64,000 nucleotides of DNA from the NCBI GenBank assembly GCA_027559495.1, contig JAMXSV010000026.1, forward strand, positions 806,001-870,000, written 5' to 3'. The stretch comes from Aurifilum marmelostoma. Lineage: Eukaryota > Ascomycota > Sordariomycetes > Diaporthales > Cryphonectriaceae. The position numbers were made by a program, and so were the translations under genes. Numbering within the stretch: position 1 is the first letter of the stretch; the number at the start of each line of letters is the position of its first letter. The notes under the pieces were generated by a model that was given only the letters and a program-made list of their open reading frames with translations, had not been told where the DNA came from and ran no database searches. This document shows, in pieces, positions 48,756 through 60,366 of the stretch.

Positions 48756-50755
48756 GGTGAAGGGCGAAGGGCATCACCACCATCGCCTCCTCGTCCCTTC
48801 TCGGTCTGGTAGCTGATGACAGACACAGACAAGCAATCATTCTATCCCTCCACCAGCCATGTCCAGGGTCTTGGGTCGCGGGCGTGTGTCTCGGTCGCCA
48901 GGCGGCGGCGGCGGCGGTGGTGGTGCTGGTAAGGTAGACACGGCAGGGTGGGTGTACAGGGCGGATTCTCGGGGTCGCAGGATCAAGATTGAGGAAAGGA
49001 CAAGGCGAGCAGGTCTGAATGAAGGTTACAACCACCCGTGGGTCAAGACAGGGCTTGGTCGTAGGGGAGGGAGTACAAGAAAAAGGGGGGGGGGGGGTTT
49101 GATTTTGTCGAAATGATCACGTCCTGAATGAAGGCAGCTTACGAGGATCACAGTAACAGCAGCAGCAGTGGACAATGACAAAAATAACACCAAGACTTGG
49201 ATGGATCGATTAGATTGTGAAGAGGAGAGGACAAAAAGGAAAGGTAAAAAAAAAAAAAAAAAAAAAGGGACCAACTGCAGGGCTGAGCTGAGCTGTGCCT
49301 GGCTTGGCTTGGGTATGTGTGGATGTGTGTGAGAGAGAGCACAGTGAGGGGGGTTACTGAACGAGGGCAAAAAGTATAGTGCTTGTTGTGATGCCACAAC
49401 CACTGTGACTTGAGGAGATCTTGACAGGAACCCTTGACCAGGCCAGGGAAGGAAGAGGGTAACTAGAGCCTGGGTCTAGGTCTGGGTCCTGGTCTAAGCT
49501 GGGTCTGGTCTGGTCTTGGTCTGGGATCCCTTTAGAGGAAGGAAGGGGAAGACGAGAGGAAGGAGAGAACGGCAGCAGCAGCAGCAGCAGCAGCAGCAGT
49601 CGTGCCCGGCAGAGCAGGATACCTACTGTACTGTACTGTCACAACAGTAGAAGCACAACCCTCCGCCATTCACTCAACCCAACTGCCATCATTCTCTGGA
49701 ATGGCAAGGGGTTCCCGTAATAGCAAAAGTGGATGGGCATGCTGATCCCTGCCTCTGCACGGTGCACTGCGCATTACCAGTAAATTTGAATCCTCACCAC
49801 CAGCCATTGAACGGTCGCCGGTGTGTCCACCACAGGTCGGGTCCTCATATCAGCCTCCTCCCTTTTTACAGGAGAAAGTACCATGTTCTTATTACATGGT
49901 AAAGCCGGTGTACTTTTCATTCTGGTCTAGACAAATACAGAGCAGGTAGATCTCTTATGAGGGTGACATTTCCCAAGGTTTCGCCTACGATTAATTTCAC
50001 TGTACTCCTTGGCCCCAGAGGCTGCTTGGCACCAGCATGCTGTACGATGTATATCCTATGTATAAATAATAATATCTTGTTAATTTTATGATATGCTTGT
50101 TTCTTCTCACCTTCTTGTAGCCCTGGGAAACTTTGATAATTGGGTCTTGCTCCCTGGCCCTGACGTGGCTCCTTTGAAGAGGGAAGAAGAAGAAAAAAGG
50201 AAAGAAAAAAAGGGCCGAGTAGAAAATTGTAGGATCAAGAATCTTTCATGACAAAGACGAATCCAATTGCGTGGAATCTGTGTTAGAAGACAGAGAAAAG
50301 TGGAAGAGCTCTGGAAGCCGGCCACGACTGTGTGTGGCTGATGGTCTCTGCAGACGTTGTTGCATGGGATCCTTGGGATTCAGGGCCTCCAACAGGCAGG
50401 ATGGGGGAGAGGGGGTGGGCGCCATAGCAGGCATAGTCACATGCAGTTGGTGCTGTAGACCGGTGCTAACAGGTAAGTGTACAGTGGGTGAGTGGGTACC
50501 CGTTATGCTGACTGCGGCCATTGAGCACCGCCACCTTAGCAACGTCGGAAAACCAACTTCATCCCCACGATAATCAAATCGCACGACCAAGTGACACAGC
50601 AGCAAACAGGAAGACCTTGACATCAACTCTTTCTGTCGGCACGCAGTCCAATTCCAGAGGTGAACGGTCCACGTGCTTGGGGTCTGGTGGCTATCACCAC
50701 TGAAGCGACGACCGCCTTGTGGCCCCAGTTCTGAATGAAGCAGCCTCGATAAAAG
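48756..50755. promoter_or_regulatory. Shared divergent promoter region of the Sec7-PH gene and ECM14
   Basis: Two kilobases separate the divergent starts at 48755 (minus) and 50756 (plus). The Sec7-side leader has ATGs on the minus strand at 48774 and 48783 that open a frame overlapping the real start out of frame (stop at 48709). The region also holds a (GGC)n/(GGT)n patch near 48904-48925, G and A runs at 49085-49097 and about 49246-49266, a (CAG)n tract at 49572-49600 and an AT-rich patch near 50060-50100. No gene was accepted here. Confidence 0.5.
49572..49600 (+). repeat. (CAG)n microsatellite
   Basis: About nine to ten CAG units in the divergent intergenic region. Confidence 0.85.
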
Positions 50756-52521
50756 ATGCATCTGTCATCGTCAACCCTGTTTCCCCTCCGTAAGTGGCCC
50801 GACCAAGACCTGAATGAATTGAGATTGCACTTTTCATCGTCCTGCCGACATGTGTTTGTTGGCTGACCACGTAATTCGCAGTTCTCGTCGCCATCGCATC
50901 CCCGGTCCAGATACTCGTCTCCGCAAGCTCAGGCCACGGCCACCACAACCACCCGCACCCCTCCCGGTCTGGCTCCTCTGTCTTTCCATACCTGACATGG
51001 CTTCGAGATAGCGCAGTCAAGATAGTCTTCGGAGGCCACTCGGCCAAAGGCACATCAGATCCGCGGCCGGCCAACCTGCATCGCATGTTCAAGGATGAGA
51101 TCATCGTGCGGTTCAACACCTCGACCGTCGAGGAGGAGCGGGCGCTCGCCGAGGCCACAGAGCGGCTGTTCCTCGACATATGGTCATGGGATGACATGGT
51201 CGACCTGAGGATACAGAAGAACAAGGTCGCCCCCCTGCTCACCCTTCTCCCCGAGTCCCTGGCCTCCGCCTACTGGGTTCTGGTCGAGGATCTCCCGTCT
51301 GCCGTCTACGACTCGTACCCGTCCCCGCCGGCGCCTCAGGACCCGTCCAAGCCGGAGCACAAGTTCAGGCTGGACCTGATCAGCTCCCTGCCGGGCGACG
51401 GCGATGAGAGCCTATATTTCTTCCACAACTACCAGCCGCACAAGGTGGTGATGCGATGGATGCGGCTGATCGAGGCTATGTTCCCGTCCTTTGTCCGGTA
51501 CACCACCATCGGCCAGAGCTACGAGGGACGCGACATACCCGCCCTAGTCGTCAGCGGCAACTCGGCCGCGTCGCAGGACCGCACCACACCCCGCAAGACC
51601 CTCGTCGTGATGGGCGGCTCGCACGCGCGCGAGTGGATCTCGACGACGACGGTCAACTACCTGGCCTGGTCCTTCATCACGTCCTACGGCAAGGACATGC
51701 TGATCACCAAGTTCCTGCAGTCGCACGACGTCGTCTTCATCCCCGAGCTCAACCCGGACGGCATCGAGTACACGTGGACGGCGGACCGCCTGTGGCGCAA
51801 GTCGAGGCAGCACACGAGCATGATGTTCTGCCGGGGGCTGGACCTCGACCACGCCTTTGGCTACGAGTGGGACAGCAGCTCGCGGGCCGGCCACACCAAC
51901 GACCCGTGCTCCGAGAGCTACGGCGGCGACGAGCCCTGGGAGTCGGTCGAGGTCGCGGCCCTCCGCGACTGGGCCCGGGCAGAGGCCGAGAACAACAACG
52001 CCGATTTTGTCGGCCTGGTCGACCTGCACTCGTACTCGCAGCAGATCCTGTTCCCCTACGCCTACAGCTGCTCCGAGGACCCGCCCAACCTGGAGAAGCT
52101 GGAGGAGCTCGCCATGGGCCTGGCCAAGTCCATCCGCCTGTTCTCGGGCGAGACCTACGCCGTCAAGCCGGCCTGCCAGGGCGCCGTCCCCGAGTCTTCT
52201 TCTTCGGCCGGTGGCCTGCGCATCGAGCCCAGCGGCGGTGCGGCCATCGACTGGTTCTACCACGAGCTGGGCGCCCACTACAGCTACCAGATCAAGCTCC
52301 GCGACACGGGCAGCTACGGCTTCCTCCTGCCCAGCGAGTACATCATCCCCACGGGCGAGGAGATCCTCCAGGCCATCAAGTACCTGGGCGACTTCTTGCT
52401 GGGCAACGACGGCATCGAGAACATGCGCGCCGACGAGGGCGCCGAGTCCAACGACGAGCTGTTTGCCGTGCCCGGGGAGTATGACGAGGTGATGGAGCTG
52501 AAGAAGCGGAGAAAGAGGTAG
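50756..52521 (+). CDS. ECM14: Ecm14-type inactive metallocarboxypeptidase-like protein (M14 fold)
   Basis: Two exons are inferred: 50756-50789 and 50882-52521, giving 557 residues. The 92-nt intron has GTAAGT, branch CTGAC at 50863 and acceptor CGCAG. The small first exon completes a signal peptide (MHLSSSTLFPLLLVAIA), so the protein should enter the secretory route. An inhibitory-type prodomain (about 50-170) precedes the M14 domain. The zinc ligands of carboxypeptidase A are kept: His259 and Glu262 (HAREW) and His394 (DLHSYS). Tyr471 (DWFY) is also kept. The catalytic glutamate is replaced by Lys483 (IKLRDTG instead of ELRDTG), and the substrate-binding Asn-Arg pair is Asp334-His335. This pattern is the hallmark of fungal Ecm14, known as a pseudo-carboxypeptidase linked to cell-wall and extracellular-matrix phenotypes. 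It should bind zinc but not cleave peptides. Confidence 0.93.
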
Positions 52522-53220
52522 CGATCCTGATTGATGAGAGCATCAGGAATTGAGGACCTGTAAAGGGGCTGGGGTGGGCTTCTGTATCACGACTCGTGTA
52601 CTCGAGCCCAATGTTGGAAAGTAATTCCACGGGATGTGGCTGTTTGGTCTCCTTTTTTTTTAAAAAAAAAATTATTATTATGGCGAAGGCGTTTTGTGTG
52701 GATTTTCTACTGTTGAATGTCATGGAGTGGCACGCAAGCGTACTTGGGAAGCATGTTGAACGGCCCCCAAGGCAAGATGTTTTTTTTTCTTTCTTCCCCT
52801 ATACAGAATGATATCACAGAGCGATGAATCATGCCCTACTTTATGGTGGATCATTATCATGAATAGCAGTCAGCGGCAGTTGGATAGGAGCATCAAGAGA
52901 ATATCCATAACTTCCAAGTCTCTTTCTACCTTTTCTTTACTGTCATATGTCACTTCAGGGAAGCCCGTGTAGCAGTGAAGCCCCAGACACCAGATAGGTG
53001 ACGTTGATTATATACCCTTTTCTGCCCATGATGGCTTGCTTGTGTATCAGTACATAAGATTCTTGAACCAGGTGCGTATTTGAGTACTCTCTAAAGCAAC
53101 AGACACACACACACACACCTCTCCCCTCTATGTTGTCTCTCAACCAGTCCTCCCCGCCTCTATAACTCTTCCCGTTCATACCACTCCTCCCGAGCAAGCA
53201 CTCTTCAGTCAGCAGCGCAC
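52522..53220. other. Convergent 3' flanks of ECM14 and the MAPEG gene
   Basis: About 700 nt between two convergent genes. It contains T/A-rich tracts at 52651-52678 and 52781-52790 and a short CA repeat near 53103-53118. Nothing else is seen. Confidence 0.6.
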
Positions 53221-54024
53221 TCAGTTACCCTGAATGAGCTTGTAACCCGAGAAACCAGCCATGCCAATAAGCGGCAGGTAGAACAGGTATCCAGCCAGCG
53301 AGCCCCTGTTCAAAGTTTTAATACTCATCGTCAGCGAAAAAAACTGCTAATCACTTCCATATCTTCTTTTCAAAAAAGAACAAAAAGAAAGAAAGAGAAA
53401 AAACAAAAATAAACTACTCACGCTACTCTGCCCTTGGGTCCAGCGTTGCTCGTATACCCCTTTGTATACACAACCCTGCTCACCAGCCAGCCGGCCCCGG
53501 CGATGGCGGCGGGGACGGGGAAGCGCAGGCCGGCGATGAGAAGGCTGGGCAGAAAGGTGACGAGGTTCTCGGTGAAGTTGGCGTGGGCGCGCTGGGCGCA
53601 GTTGAGGCGGAAGGCCTCTGGGTCCTTTTGTGCCTGCTCTGGGGTGGCGTAGGCGTTGGGGTACGTGATGCCCTGGGGGGGGTTCGATGTGGGTGAGCGA
53701 GTGAATTGTGTTATATGTGTGTTAAGGGCAATGGAGAAGGGAAAGGAAGGGATGGTGGGGGGGGGAGGGGCGCAGAGAGACGTACGCTCTTCTTTCTGGC
53801 GGCGCCGGTCTGCATGCCGTGCCACGTGTTCACAAAGGCCGCAGAGACGACGGCGAGGAGGACGTAGCTGTGTGTGTGTAATTGTGTGTTGTGGTCAGCA
53901 TCTCATGTTGTTTCTTCCCGTCGGGTCCACAAACGCGCAGCTTTCAAGTAGAGGAGGATATATGAGGTGAAAGTAGAAGGTCTTCTCACCCATATTCGTT
54001 GGGAATCTCAAGAGTGACGGCCAT
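53221..54024 (-). CDS. MAPEG family membrane protein, MGST3-like glutathione transferase/peroxidase
   Basis: Four exons are inferred on the minus strand: 54024-53990, 53867-53786, 53672-53422 and 53305-53221, giving 150 residues, the usual MAPEG length. All introns have GTGAGA, GTACGT or GTGAGT donors and CAG acceptors. The protein starts MAVTLEIPNEYGYVLLAV and is predicted to have four membrane spans (about 13-28, 74-92, 93-110 and 125-147). The family signature RLNCAQRAHANFTEN (61-75) is present, along with SRVVYTKGY, which carries the conserved Arg/Tyr. Known: MGST3-type MAPEG proteins sit in the ER or outer mitochondrial membrane and conjugate glutathione to lipophilic or lipid-hydroperoxide substrates. 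The fungal substrate cannot be told from sequence. Confidence 0.93.
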
Positions 54025-55549
54025 TTTGGTGTAGATATTCGATAGCAAGGGAGAAGAGATGAAGTGAATTGTTTGAGAAAATTGATCAATTGAGTTTGAC
54101 TGTTGAGTAACGAGGAGGATGAGGGTTTAGATGATTCAAGGGGTTTGAAGTTATTAAGAACCTTGACTTGACCGAGTAAGTGTGGCCCTTTTTTCCTTTT
54201 TAAAAAAAAAAGATGCCACGACGTCGTTTGGCGATCAAGGTAATTTATAAAAGAATCAGTGACGACAACAACCACCCCCCCCCCTCTTTCTCCCCCAAAA
54301 CACCGCAGGGCCCCTAAATCCAGAATCCGCGACATACAACGCGTCTGAGGTTGCCTGCCTTTTTTTTCCCTCTGACCCTCCAGTCGTTATCGCACTAAAA
54401 AGGTTCCAGCTGCAAGGGCCCAGACCTTGTGAGAGGTTGCTTTCCTTCCTCGGCACAGGAATCACACACAACCAGACGACCCGGCAAGGAAGAAACAGGC
54501 CAAAAACAGAAAGAAAAAAAAAAAGGATATACGTTTCGGCCACCTTTTCATCCGAATGCGCCGACTCGCGCGTACCACGACCCCAGCCGTGAGGGCCCAC
54601 GATGACAAAGAAACCAAGGAAAGGCGACGCAGCGCAGGCGGACAGCTTGAATTCCCTCGTGCAAAAAGTCTCCGAAATCCTGGGCCAAAAGGCCAGCCCG
54701 CGCCGCAGCAGGCAACGCCCCTGTCACAGCTGGTAATTTACCAGCTGCCTGTAACAAACCTAGGCTCTAGAGTCAGGGCCGGCTTATAATACTGACTGAC
54801 GAGAGCCACTGTGCGCCTCTGCAGGTCCAGCGGTAGCAACTCCCCCGCCCGCGGGCCGCGCCTGGGGCTATGGTGGATCCAGCGCCATTGCGGGCGATAT
54901 GATGGGCCCGATACCGACGGCGCTTTGGAGAGAACCGGGTTTCGAGTTGCTCCAGACCCGAATAGGTCCTATATTTTCTGTGTGAAGGGAGGAAGAGATT
55001 GGTGGAAAGAGGCGTAAGAGAAGGCAGAGCGAAGGAGGGAAAAGGTTACAGAGGTAGAGAGGACGGAGGGATCAGAGACGCAGTGTGATGCTTTCAAGCG
55101 TTATATAAATATCAGCAGCCAGGCTGTGCGGTCCGGTGTGGTATGCAAGAAGAAAAAAAAAAAGGGAAAAAAGAAAAAAAGGTTACTCACGTCACTTAAG
55201 CTATGAAGACGCAATTCTCATCTGTCATGTCATTCCTTGGTTTGACTCTTGGGGTTTGAATCCTCCAAACTCTGAATCTCCATCTAGGTGTGTTAGGACA
55301 ACTGACAAGATAGGCATGCTCGAGATAACAGGACAACCGGCTATGAAACGAAATTCTTCAACGAGATCATATATTTCTTTATTGGTGGGAGAGGGGCCTC
55401 CAGAAGGAAGTAAAAAAGGAAAAGAAGAAGAAAAAGAAAAAAAACCAAGACCCAAGGATTGATCAAATAATGACAGGCATACATATCCTCGAGAGCAGAT
55501 AACCTTTCCAAGGGACCAGACTCGCCTGCCTTTAACCCAAAACATCGTC
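54025..55549. other. Intergenic: MAPEG promoter and POL4 3' flank
   Basis: About 1.5 kb. It has a C-run at 54277-54286, A-runs at 54512-54524 and about 55147-55160, and A/G-rich patches at 55380-55445. The leader of the MAPEG gene is AT-rich (54030-54140). The small frames here have no domain or splice support. Confidence 0.6.
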
Positions 55550-57626
55550 TCATCCAGTGCATCTCTCCTCCGGCGGCCGCCATTCCAGCTCCAGGCCCTC
55601 AAAGACCCTCTTCTCCGCCTCCTCCATCGTCTTGGGTGGGCCTCTCCCTCCATCCTCCAGATCAACCCAATCGAACGGAGGTTGGCGCGATCGGATCCCA
55701 CTGCTGTCAAACTTGAGCCCCCTCATCTTGCAGTACCGGCGCAGGTCCCGCTGGAACGTGGTCTCGGAGCTCCAGCCCAACACAGCACAGCCGACAGTCT
55801 TCCAAGGACTAATCAGTATGTCCACCCGCCGGTGGGGGTTGGTGTTCCTAGACGAAGCCCTCGCAGCCGGGCAGCTGCCCTCGAGCTGGTGTTGCTGCCA
55901 GACGACGAGGGCCTTGTCGAGCGTGTCGAAGCCCGTGCCTCCCGAGGCAGCTCCTTTAAAGCTTGTTGGGCGCTGGCCACGCTCTGAGTTGTGCTCACTT
56001 ACGGTGAGGGTGTGTGCTAAACGATCTGTCAACATTGACTTCAGGGAGACACTTTAGTTTTGCCTCGGCTGGCCTGGGGACGTACTGATATACTTTGCAT
56101 CGATGAGACTGGTCACGAGTTTCTTGATGCACTTGTAAGTAGCGTCTTCATCCATATGGCTCAACATGAGGTCCACATCCCCACTCATTGTCTTGCCCCT
56201 ACGATAGCCTCCGACGACGGTCAGTTGAAACCCCTCGCGAAGCCTGTTGGCATGCTCTAGGACCGTATTGGCGATGGATTCTGTTTCCTCGCGGGCGATC
56301 TTCTGGAGGAACTCATCGTAGTATTTGACCCCGATCTGCTGTGACCGGTGGATGGAGTCCCAGCCGAACTCGACAACGTCGTCAAGATCTCGCCAGCCTC
56401 TTCGGTAGAACTGCTCGGCCGTGACTGCCGAGACGCCCCAGATATTGTAAAAGGTCCGGATGACGGTCATCTTTGGGTCAGTCTCGGCCGCCTGCAGCTC
56501 TTGTAACTGTCCCGTGTCCTCGTACTCCTCGAAGAGCCGGGCGAATTTAGCACCACAGCCTGGCAGGCGTCCAATTTCTGATCCAAACCAACGTCAGCAA
56601 CATAACGTAATTAATGTCAGTGGCAGAGCCAGAAATACAGTAGCCAGGGGGGCTTCGTGCCCTCTCTTCTCTTACCTATGGCACTCTGTAATTTGTACGG
56701 GTACGCCGACAATGAAGCGATGGCGCTTGAATACGCTCTGACGCCGATATCATCTCCCTGGATGGCTCGTAGTTCCCTGACTTCCTTCAGCTTCTCGATG
56801 AATCTCTCGTTCGGCGGATGCACGCGAGTCGACCTCTGGCATGAGAAACTCGTCTTCAGATACCCTGGCACCGGGGGTAAGTTGGCTATCGCATGCTCGT
56901 CCGTTGTGGAGTGCGGTACAAGGGGCGGGGCCTTGACATGGTGACCGGCAGGCCCCCTATGCCTGCGATATGGGTTCTCTCGGGTAGTCAAAGTCTGAGA
57001 AGATCCCGACGCCACATCCCTAGCCCGTTGCATCAGGTCTTCGGGGCTTGGTATTCGATCTTGCCTTGACTCCTTCACGGCTTCAAAGACCAGATAGTCT
57101 CTGTAGCCGATGAGCTCGCCCCTGCGGATGGAATCTTCAAGCCAGGCAAGTCGGACCACCTTCACTGTGTCTACCTTGGATGAGTGGGCATTATCAGACG
57201 TAACACTTTCACCGTCCGAGTCGCTGCAGAAAGCGTATTCTTCCACATCGCGGAGTTTGCGCCTCTTTGCCCTGGGAGATGAATGCGTGTCATCTTCTAC
57301 AGGCGTATATTCCTCCACTGGAAGCCCCAGCTTCCGCAGTTCGAATTGCGCGCGCTGCTTCTGCGAGACTGGTTGCAGAGTCAGTATATTGCCTCCATGA
57401 TCTGTAGACAATCTAAAGCAGTCATGCCTTCAACAAAGTGAGAGCCGACGAGGAATCAGTGGATCAAGGGCACGGTGGTCTGCCATATTTACTCACTCTT
57501 GCCGACAATGTAATCTGCTTTGCTAGCATCATGAGAGATTTCCGGAATCTTGGCCTGCCAGTCTCCCAGCTCAACGACACTCATGTGTGTGGGCAGGAGG
57601 TAGAGGGGCGGGAAATTGACACCCAT
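55550..57626 (-). CDS. POL4: Family X DNA polymerase Pol4 (BRCT plus Pol beta-like core)
   Basis: Four exons are inferred on the minus strand: 57626-57497, 57368-56676, 56577-56086 and 56025-55550, giving 596 residues. Branch points are CTGAC for introns 1 and 2; intron 1 joins IVGK to ISQKQRAQFELR. The N-terminus (FPPLYLLPTHM to DYLVFEAV, about 5-145) is a BRCT domain interrupted by a charged insert. The core has helix-hairpin-helix motifs (LPGCGAKFARLF and IWGVSAVTAEQFYRRG), the nucleotide-binding GGYRRGK, and the metal-binding Asp408 and Asp410 (GDVDL) and Asp507 (RRVDILIS). It ends with the family's LEWRPPEERCTG. Known role: gap filling during non-homologous end joining and base-excision repair in the nucleus. 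Oddities: the steric-gate position reads Gly522-Trp523, as in Pol mu, and the following TGS-like motif is SSE. Confidence 0.93.
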
Positions 57627-58891
57627 CCCTAGTGTTGTGCTGTGTTGGTTGGCGTGCTTGGTGGTGGTTGTTGTTGTTGTCGTTATTGTTGGCTATGACT
57701 GACCAAGATCGCTGATGAACTCATGGTATGGTGTCTATGCGAACCTGGCAGACCTCATTCTTGCCTAGGATCACCAAATAAGTAGCATCAAATGTGACTC
57801 TGTCAGACGTTAGACGACTGAATTGCAGCAGAGGAAGGCATTACTGCTGTGATTTGGAATGCCGTCATGACGCAGTAGGAGGCAAATAAACAGACCAGCT
57901 ATTCAGCAAGCAGCAATGAGATACTGGTGTCTGAGTTTCTGAGGCGAGTCTTCAGTATGGCTTCTCAGAATTCAACCACGACAAGGTGTGTAATTCTGCA
58001 GAATAAATTGACAAATGCTGTAAAGGTGATGTAGGTCTGAACCCATCGAGGTACGGAGGTACATGTGGAGACTATGCAGATGCAGGCATACCTGGATAGG
58101 TGCAACATACAAGTACTACTATAGTACTGTGTAGCCTGCCGTTCCTGCTAGGGGTACAAAAGTACTTGCGCAGGCACAAGGGCTGCTTAGTCACTGTTGT
58201 GGGCCCTATCAAAGCTTCCTGGGCCATTTTAGGCATGCCATTGAGGCTTCACTTTCACAACCCACTTACTCCCTCCCCCGGAGCCTTCTACTGCTGAAGA
58301 AAGTTGGGCTTCTAAACCCTCCCACTCCCCCAAACTTCTCGCCCCCGAGGGCCATACATTGTTCCTGGAAACGAGAACAATAGGAGCACCCTGATGGCAT
58401 CACAACCACAAGCAATATTATAGCACGCGCGCTCCGTCCCTGAGCGTTTCCTTCCTCGACCGTCATGATCCTGCGACAGCCCTGACTTCGCCTTGGTAGC
58501 ACATCGCTGCTGCCTCGAAGCATCTACTACACCTTCTCCACCCGCTGATCTCCTCTCGCCATCTTCCGAAAGGGCTTGACTGCGATCGGTATCGCCGCCC
58601 CCTTTGGGTCTACTTCTCTGCGCCGGCGGCTCTGTGACGGGTATGTGCTCCTTAGCATCCATCCCAACGGGCTTAGGGCCTCGCGCCGCGCGAGAACGTC
58701 TACTCGCCAGTCTTGTGATCAAATCCTGACCGTCAATAGATAACCTGCCCGAAACCCACCCCCAACCGAAGCCTCTGCTTCCCACCACACACCTGCCACC
58801 GATCTGCGAAGACCGAGCCGCGATCGCCCAAGAACCCATCCTCCGCCCACCGTCCCTATACGCTCTCTCTCACATACGCACGCACCTTATC
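57627..58891. promoter_or_regulatory. Shared divergent promoter region of POL4 and TFA1
   Basis: 1265 nt separate the divergent starts at 57626 and 58892. Next to POL4 is a GTTGTT-rich patch (57665-57690). The middle has AGTACT/GTAC-rich palindromic bits (58109-58168), and the TFA1 side is C-rich with no homopolymer over ten bases. No gene was accepted here. Confidence 0.5.
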
Positions 58892-60366
58892 ATGGATCTC
58901 GCGAAGCAGCTTGTGCGCTCCTGCGCTCGTGCATTCTACAGCGTGCCCCCCTACGATGTCCGCTTTGTGCTCATCGTGGATGCCCTGGTCATCCATGGAG
59001 CGTGCGTCCTCCCGTGACCCGCAAGAGAGTGTCATGCGACATGCTGATGTGCTGGAGGTTAGGTTGCGCGACGATGACCTGGGCTACCTCTTGAACATCA
59101 CGGCGATGAAAGACCTTCACAAGCTCTGCTATAAGCTGCAGCAGGAGCGGTTCCTGCAGATGTATGTTGTGGACGGTGTGGGAGACAGACGACGATGATT
59201 GATCTTCTTTCCCCAAGAGTCTTGGGCGCTAATATGGGGGCTGTAGACACGTACGACAAGAGCTCAAAGAGGGCGCCGTCCGCCCGAGCAACCGTACATA
59301 TTACTACATCGACTACCGCCAGACGATTGACGCCATCAAGTGGAGGGTCTACAAGCTGGGTAAGGACATGCAGGTCCCCACCGTACCCGCCAGTGAGCGC
59401 AAGGAGTATGTCTGTCCGAGGTGCAAGGCGGATTATACCCAGCTCGAGGTCTTGAGCATGGCGAGCAGGCTAGGTTTTGCCTGCGAGAGGTGCGGCGCCG
59501 TGCTCAGCCACGAGATCGACCGGACCTCTGCGGGCCACGAAAAGGTCACGAGGCTTAACAATCAGCTCAAGTTCATCACCGACCTCCTGCTGCGCATCGA
59601 CAGCGTCGTCGTCCCCGACAACAACTTTGAGTACGCCATCGAGACGGCCCTGCCGGTGGACAGAGACGAGCAGCACCAGGTCGCCAGGGCAACCGTCGTC
59701 GAGAACGTCAAACCGACCAGTGTGAAGGGGCTGGCGGATACAGGACCCAAGAAGATCGACATCAAGATCTCGACATCAGAAGGGCCGACAGAGGAAGAGA
59801 AAGAGGCAGAACGGCTGCGCAAGGAGAAGATTGCCCAGCAGAATGCCCTGCCGGCGTGGATGGCCAACAGCACCGTCAGCGGAGACTCCTTCTCAGCAAC
59901 ACCGACAGGAGAGACCATGGTCAAGGCAGAGCCAGAGAAGCAGACCGACGAGAAGAAGCAAGGGCTGGATGCCAAGGAGGCCCAGGAGTTGAGCAGCTAT
60001 ATGGAAGACCTCAAGCGGGAGCAGGAGGCGATGGCGGCGGCAGCGGCGCTGAAGAAGGCTGAAGAGTCTGACGACGAAGAGGAGGAAGAAGATGATTTCG
60101 AGGACGTTGTCGCCACTCCTCCCGTAGGGACACCTGTGCCAGCCAGCCAAGGCCTCAAGCCGGCGCCGTCGCCGCTTCGTCAGTCGAGCGTGCCCCCCAA
60201 GAAGGAGCCCTCGGTCAACGGAAATGGTCACTCTCCGCTGAAGCGTGACAGTCCCGATCAAGATGATCGGCCGGCGAAGAAGATCAAAGTCGAGGAGCCA
60301 GCAGCACCTGCAGCTGAAGAAGACGATGATGACGACGAGGAAGGCCTAGAATTTGAAGACGTTTGA
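58892..60366 (+). CDS. TFA1: Transcription initiation factor IIE subunit alpha (TFIIE-alpha)
   Basis: Three exons are inferred: 58892-59001, 59063-59161 and 59247-60366, giving 442 residues. Introns are 61 nt (GTGCGT to TTAG) and 85 nt (GTATGT, CTAAT branch, TGTAG), both phase 2. The translation runs DALVIHGA-LRDDDLGYLL and QQERFLQI-HVRQELKEGAV without a break. The winged-helix TFE domain spans about residues 10-115, including RTYYYIDYRQTIDAIKWRVY. The zinc ribbon has Cys126, Cys129, Cys149 and Cys152 (CPRCK and CERCG). A coiled, acidic C-terminal half contains the FEDV and EFEDV blocks expected to contact TFIIH. Known: TFIIE-alpha recruits TFIIH and supports promoter opening by RNA polymerase II. 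Confidence 0.95.

Noticed and set aside
51085..52521. ECM14 starting at the internal ATG 51085
   Set aside because: The frame stays open upstream to a good acceptor, and a short first exon supplies a signal peptide required for this family.
55240..55262. B-box-like GGGTTTGAATCC suggesting a tRNA
   Set aside because: No A box, acceptor-stem pairing or anticodon arm could be folded around it.
55988..56002. Extra intron at GTAAGT in the last POL4 exon
   Set aside because: Splicing out would break the frame or need a 15-nt intron; read-through gives the family-typical LTVSEHNSERGQRP.
57369..57411. Start of POL4 near 57411, or an earlier acceptor at 57402
   Set aside because: The segment holds the CTGAC branch point; acceptor CAG at 57371-57369 gives GKISQKQRAQFELR, which matches the family.
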